Below, piece by piece: positions 5,303 through 6,369 of a stretch of DNA of 6,369 nucleotides. Source of the stretch: Anaerolinea sp. (GTDB taxonomy: Bacteria; Chloroflexota; Anaerolineae; JAAEKA01); contig JACSRL010000130.1 in the NCBI GenBank assembly GCA_014879765.1, forward strand, positions 1 through 6,369, given 5' to 3'. Both the position numbers and the translations under genes were made by a program. The notes under the pieces were generated by a model. It was not told where the DNA came from. It did no database searches and saw only the letters and a list, made by a program, of their open reading frames with translations. Positions within the stretch are counted from its first letter, which is position 1, and each line of letters begins with the position of its first letter.

Positions 5303-5553
5303 GCAACTATGCATTGCGCTTGCAGGCTTCTCTGATGGACGAGCTGCGCACGGTTGTGGAGGAAGAGGGCACGACCCTGAACCAGTTTATCAACGTAGCT
5401 GTGGCCGAGAAGCTGGCTGCGCTGCGTACCGAGCGCTATTTTCGGCAGCGGGCCGCTCGCGTGGATGCGGAAGATTTCCTGGCCCTGTTAGAGAAGGCAG
5501 GGTCAGATGTGGTCATCGAGGGGGATGAGCTGCCTGTGACTACCCCCCTTTGA
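5290..5553 (+). CDS. ribbon-helix-helix antitoxin (HicB/Arc-like fold) partnering the PIN toxin
   Basis: 87-aa DNA-binding antitoxin candidate. Residues 5-15 (SNYALRLQASL) fit the RHH beta strand, 15-27 (LMDELRTVVEEEG) helix A and 29-46 (TLNQFINVAVAEKLAALR) helix B; the T-L-N-Q-F-I turn is typical of HicB-like RHH proteins that act without a HicA. The tail 49-87 is charged (RQRAARVDAEDFLALLEKAG) and ends acidic, as in antitoxin regions that wrap the toxin. It would neutralise the PIN protein and repress the promoter at 4836-4872 (inference). It starts within the toxin gene, 13 nt before its stop. A toxin-first order is the reverse of most type II pairs. The RHH fold is likely; the antitoxin role rests on context. 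Confidence 0.8.
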   Translation: MATLSNYALRLQASLMDELRTVVEEEGTTLNQFINVAVAEKLAALRTERYFRQRAARVDAEDFLALLEKAGSDVVIEGDELPVTTPL

Positions 5554-5569
5554 CTGGGGTCAACGAAGA

Positions 5570-5608
5570 ACAGGGGCTGTCTGGAAGTTCTTTTCAGACA
5601 GCCCCTGT
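5570..5608. terminator. bidirectional hairpin terminator between convergent genes
   Basis: ACAGGGGCTGTCTG (5570-5583) pairs perfectly over 14 bp with CAGACAGCCCCTGT (5595-5608); with G-U pairs the stem can grow by about 4 bp into the T-rich loop. It lies 16 nt after the antitoxin stop and 15 nt beyond the stop of the minus-strand gene at 5624, the expected place for a shared terminator. No long U-run follows on either strand, so efficiency is uncertain. Confidence 0.65.
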
Positions 5609-5623
5609 GGCTTTCGTCCGGGG

Positions 5624-5842
5624 TCACTTCCCGGCGCGCAGCTTCTGCGCGGCCGCTGGCGCAACCAGCCCGGCCACCAGCGCTTCGCATTCGCTATGCG
5701 GGATCTCCGTCACCGTCGCACAGTCAAAGGTCAACTGCGTTTGCGCCTGCGCAATAGGAACTGGAGCAGGCATAGCAGAGCCAACCACGCTAACAACCAG
5801 CAACACCCCAAGCCAAACTCGCACCACTGTCCATTGTGACAT
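5624..5842 (-). CDS. short secreted protein, probable truncated LRR-protein start
   Basis: 72-aa protein with a signal peptide: a Trp/Val/Leu-rich hydrophobic core (about residues 9-23) and a likely cleavage after AQA (A33). The mature part QTQLTFDCATVTEIPHSECEA resembles the first residues of Chloroflexota secreted leucine-rich-repeat proteins, which carry a C-x-x-V-T-x-I-P-x-x-E-C-E-A-L-V motif before the repeats. Here the repeats are absent and the protein stops after AAAQKLRAGK. A perfect GGAGG (5849-5853, reverse strand) sits 6 nt before the ATG, so it is probably translated. It is either a truncated remnant or a genuine small exported peptide with two cysteines (C41, C53). The gene starts 76 nt downstream of the stop of the surface protein and on the same strand. 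Resemblance is from memory, not a search. Confidence 0.6.
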   Translation of the reverse strand: MSQWTVVRVWLGVLLVVSVVGSAMPAPVPIAQAQTQLTFDCATVTEIPHSECEALVAGLVAPAAAQKLRAGK

Positions 5843-5848
5843 AGCACA

Positions 5849-5853
5849 CCTCC
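5849..5853 (-). promoter_or_regulatory. ribosome binding site of the short secreted protein
   Basis: On the minus strand GGAGG is followed by TGTGCT and then ATG (5842-5840), an ideal spacing of 6 nt. It supports translation of the 72-aa frame despite its size. Confidence 0.7.
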
Positions 5854-5918
5854 GGGAGCGATGATCCTCTATTAATCGTGATTTGCTAAGGTGGTAACGC
5901 CATCCTCAAGCCCATGCC

Positions 5919-6368
5919 TCAGCGCAGGATCAACGGCAGCCACAGCTCAAACGGCGTGGCCGTGGTCGTCGCTGTGGCCGTCGCTGTTGGTGTTGCGCTG
6001 GGCGTGACTGTGGGTGTCCATGTGCTGGTCGCCGTTGCTGTGGGTGTGGCAGTGGCGGTCGCCGTAGCGGTCGCCGTTGGTGTGGCAGTCGCCGTTGGTG
6101 TCGCCGTAGCCGTCGGGCTGGCTGTGGGCGTCGGTGTGAAGGTCGCCGTCGGCACGCCGCCCCCGCTGGCCACCACCTCCGTGTACTCACTCCTCACCGT
6201 GTTCGGCTGCGCCGCATAACAATCCCCGTAGTTGGCGCTCCCGCCACCGTGCGGTTCTGTGACCGTGCGCAGACGGAAGTAGTAGGGCGTCGCGCGCGGA
6301 GGCAACGTCACCGTGGCTGAACTCACCGTCTTGTCCGCCGTCTGGCCGTACACCGTGAACGGCCCAAC
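5919..6368 (-). CDS. C-terminal part of a secreted/surface protein with Thr-Pro-Ala stalk; 5' end outside the window
   Basis: About 149 residues are visible and the frame runs off the right edge; the GTG at 6353 has no ribosome binding site and is not the start. The first part (VGPFTVYGQTADKTVSSATV, then YYFRLRTVTEPH and NTVRSEYTEVV) looks like the end of a fibronectin-III-like beta domain. Next, 66 residues (5952-6149) are almost only Thr, Pro, Ala and Ser in TATATP-type units, a likely extended and possibly O-glycosylated stalk. The protein ends FELWLPLILR, a short hydrophobic tail with a terminal Arg that I associate with exported Chloroflexota proteins (Y/W-L-P-L-hydrophobic-R). I infer a retention or sorting role for the tail. 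The enzymatic or binding part, if any, lies outside the window. Confidence 0.8.
   Translation of the reverse strand, partial: VGPFTVYGQTADKTVSSATVTLPPRATPYYFRLRTVTEPHGGGSANYGDCYAAQPNTVRSEYTEVVASGGGVPTATFTPTPTASPTATATPTATATPTATATATATATPTATATSTWTPTVTPSATPTATATATTTATPFELWLPLILR
5952..6149. repeat. in-frame short tandem repeats encoding the Thr-Pro-Ala stalk
   Basis: Codon-phase repeats with spacing in multiples of 6. On the + strand, GTCGCCGT recurs at 6058 and 6070 (12 nt apart), and the 14-nt unit GTCGCCGTTGGTGT recurs at 6070 and 6088 (18 nt apart). Every length change by 6 keeps the protein frame, so the stalk can vary in length between strains by slippage or recombination (inference). Confidence 0.8.
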
Positions 6369-6369
6369 T

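Noticed and set aside
5843..5918. Possible promoter for the 72-residue secreted peptide
   Set aside because: AT-rich bits such as GATTAAT are present on the minus strand, but no -35/-10 pair with acceptable spacing could be defended.
5914..6219. Plus-strand frame of 101 residues rich in Val-Ala-Gly
   Set aside because: Antisense shadow of the Thr-Pro-Ala stalk; the repeat keeps several frames open and there is no ribosome binding site.

Overview
The window looks like a piece of a high-GC Chloroflexota (Anaerolineae/Caldilineae-like) chromosome. I infer this from three protein signs together. There is a secreted protein with a long Thr/Pro/Ala-rich stalk ending in FELWLPLILR. There is a short secreted protein whose mature start resembles Chloroflexota leucine-rich-repeat proteins. 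The alanine racemase frame runs in from upstream with a leader that resembles a MurF-Alr linker. No rRNA or other taxonomic marker is present, so the assignment is inference.

Layout, left to right. (1) 3-1193 (+): alanine racemase (Alr), open to the left edge and possibly the C-terminal half of a MurF-Alr fusion. (2) 1194-1415: intergenic, with a heptanucleotide direct repeat and a perfect 14-bp palindrome. (3) 1416-3107 (+): dCTP deaminase (Dcd) interrupted in frame by a 378-residue intein at 1758-2891. The intein carries an HNH endonuclease, W-D-P/NUMOD3-like repeats and a helix-turn-helix, and it sits directly after the active-site GKSTYAR segment. The spliced Dcd would be 185 residues. 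(4) 3111-3168: a long hairpin built from 7-bp repeats. (5) 3185-4438 (+): a 12-TM MFS transporter. (6) 4439-4870: a gene-free stretch with two separate inverted-repeat elements and, at its right end, a promoter/operator. (7) 4871-5302 and 5290-5553 (+): an overlapping PIN-domain toxin / ribbon-helix-helix antitoxin pair, toxin first. (8) 5570-5608: a strong hairpin between convergent genes. (9) 5624-5842 (-): a 72-residue secreted peptide, probably a truncated LRR-protein start. (10) 5919 to the right edge (-): the C-terminal part of a surface or secreted protein with a repeat stalk.

Functionally, Alr makes D-alanine for peptidoglycan, and Dcd makes dUTP from dCTP for thymidylate synthesis. 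The MFS protein is an exporter of unknown substrate. These three share a strand but are separated by palindromic elements, so a single operon is not shown. The intein is a selfish element whose homing endonuclease would act on intein-less dcd alleles; Dcd activity depends on splicing because the catalytic Glu lies in the C-extein. The PIN/RHH pair is an accessory module. In hand-counted 60-nt rows the intein middle and the PIN gene are about 48-52% G+C, while the Alr and Dcd extein rows are 78% and 67%, which fits acquired elements.

The strongest item is the dcd intein with non-canonical C-terminal splicing residues. The second is the set of five dissimilar palindromes, at least one in nearly every sizeable intergenic gap.
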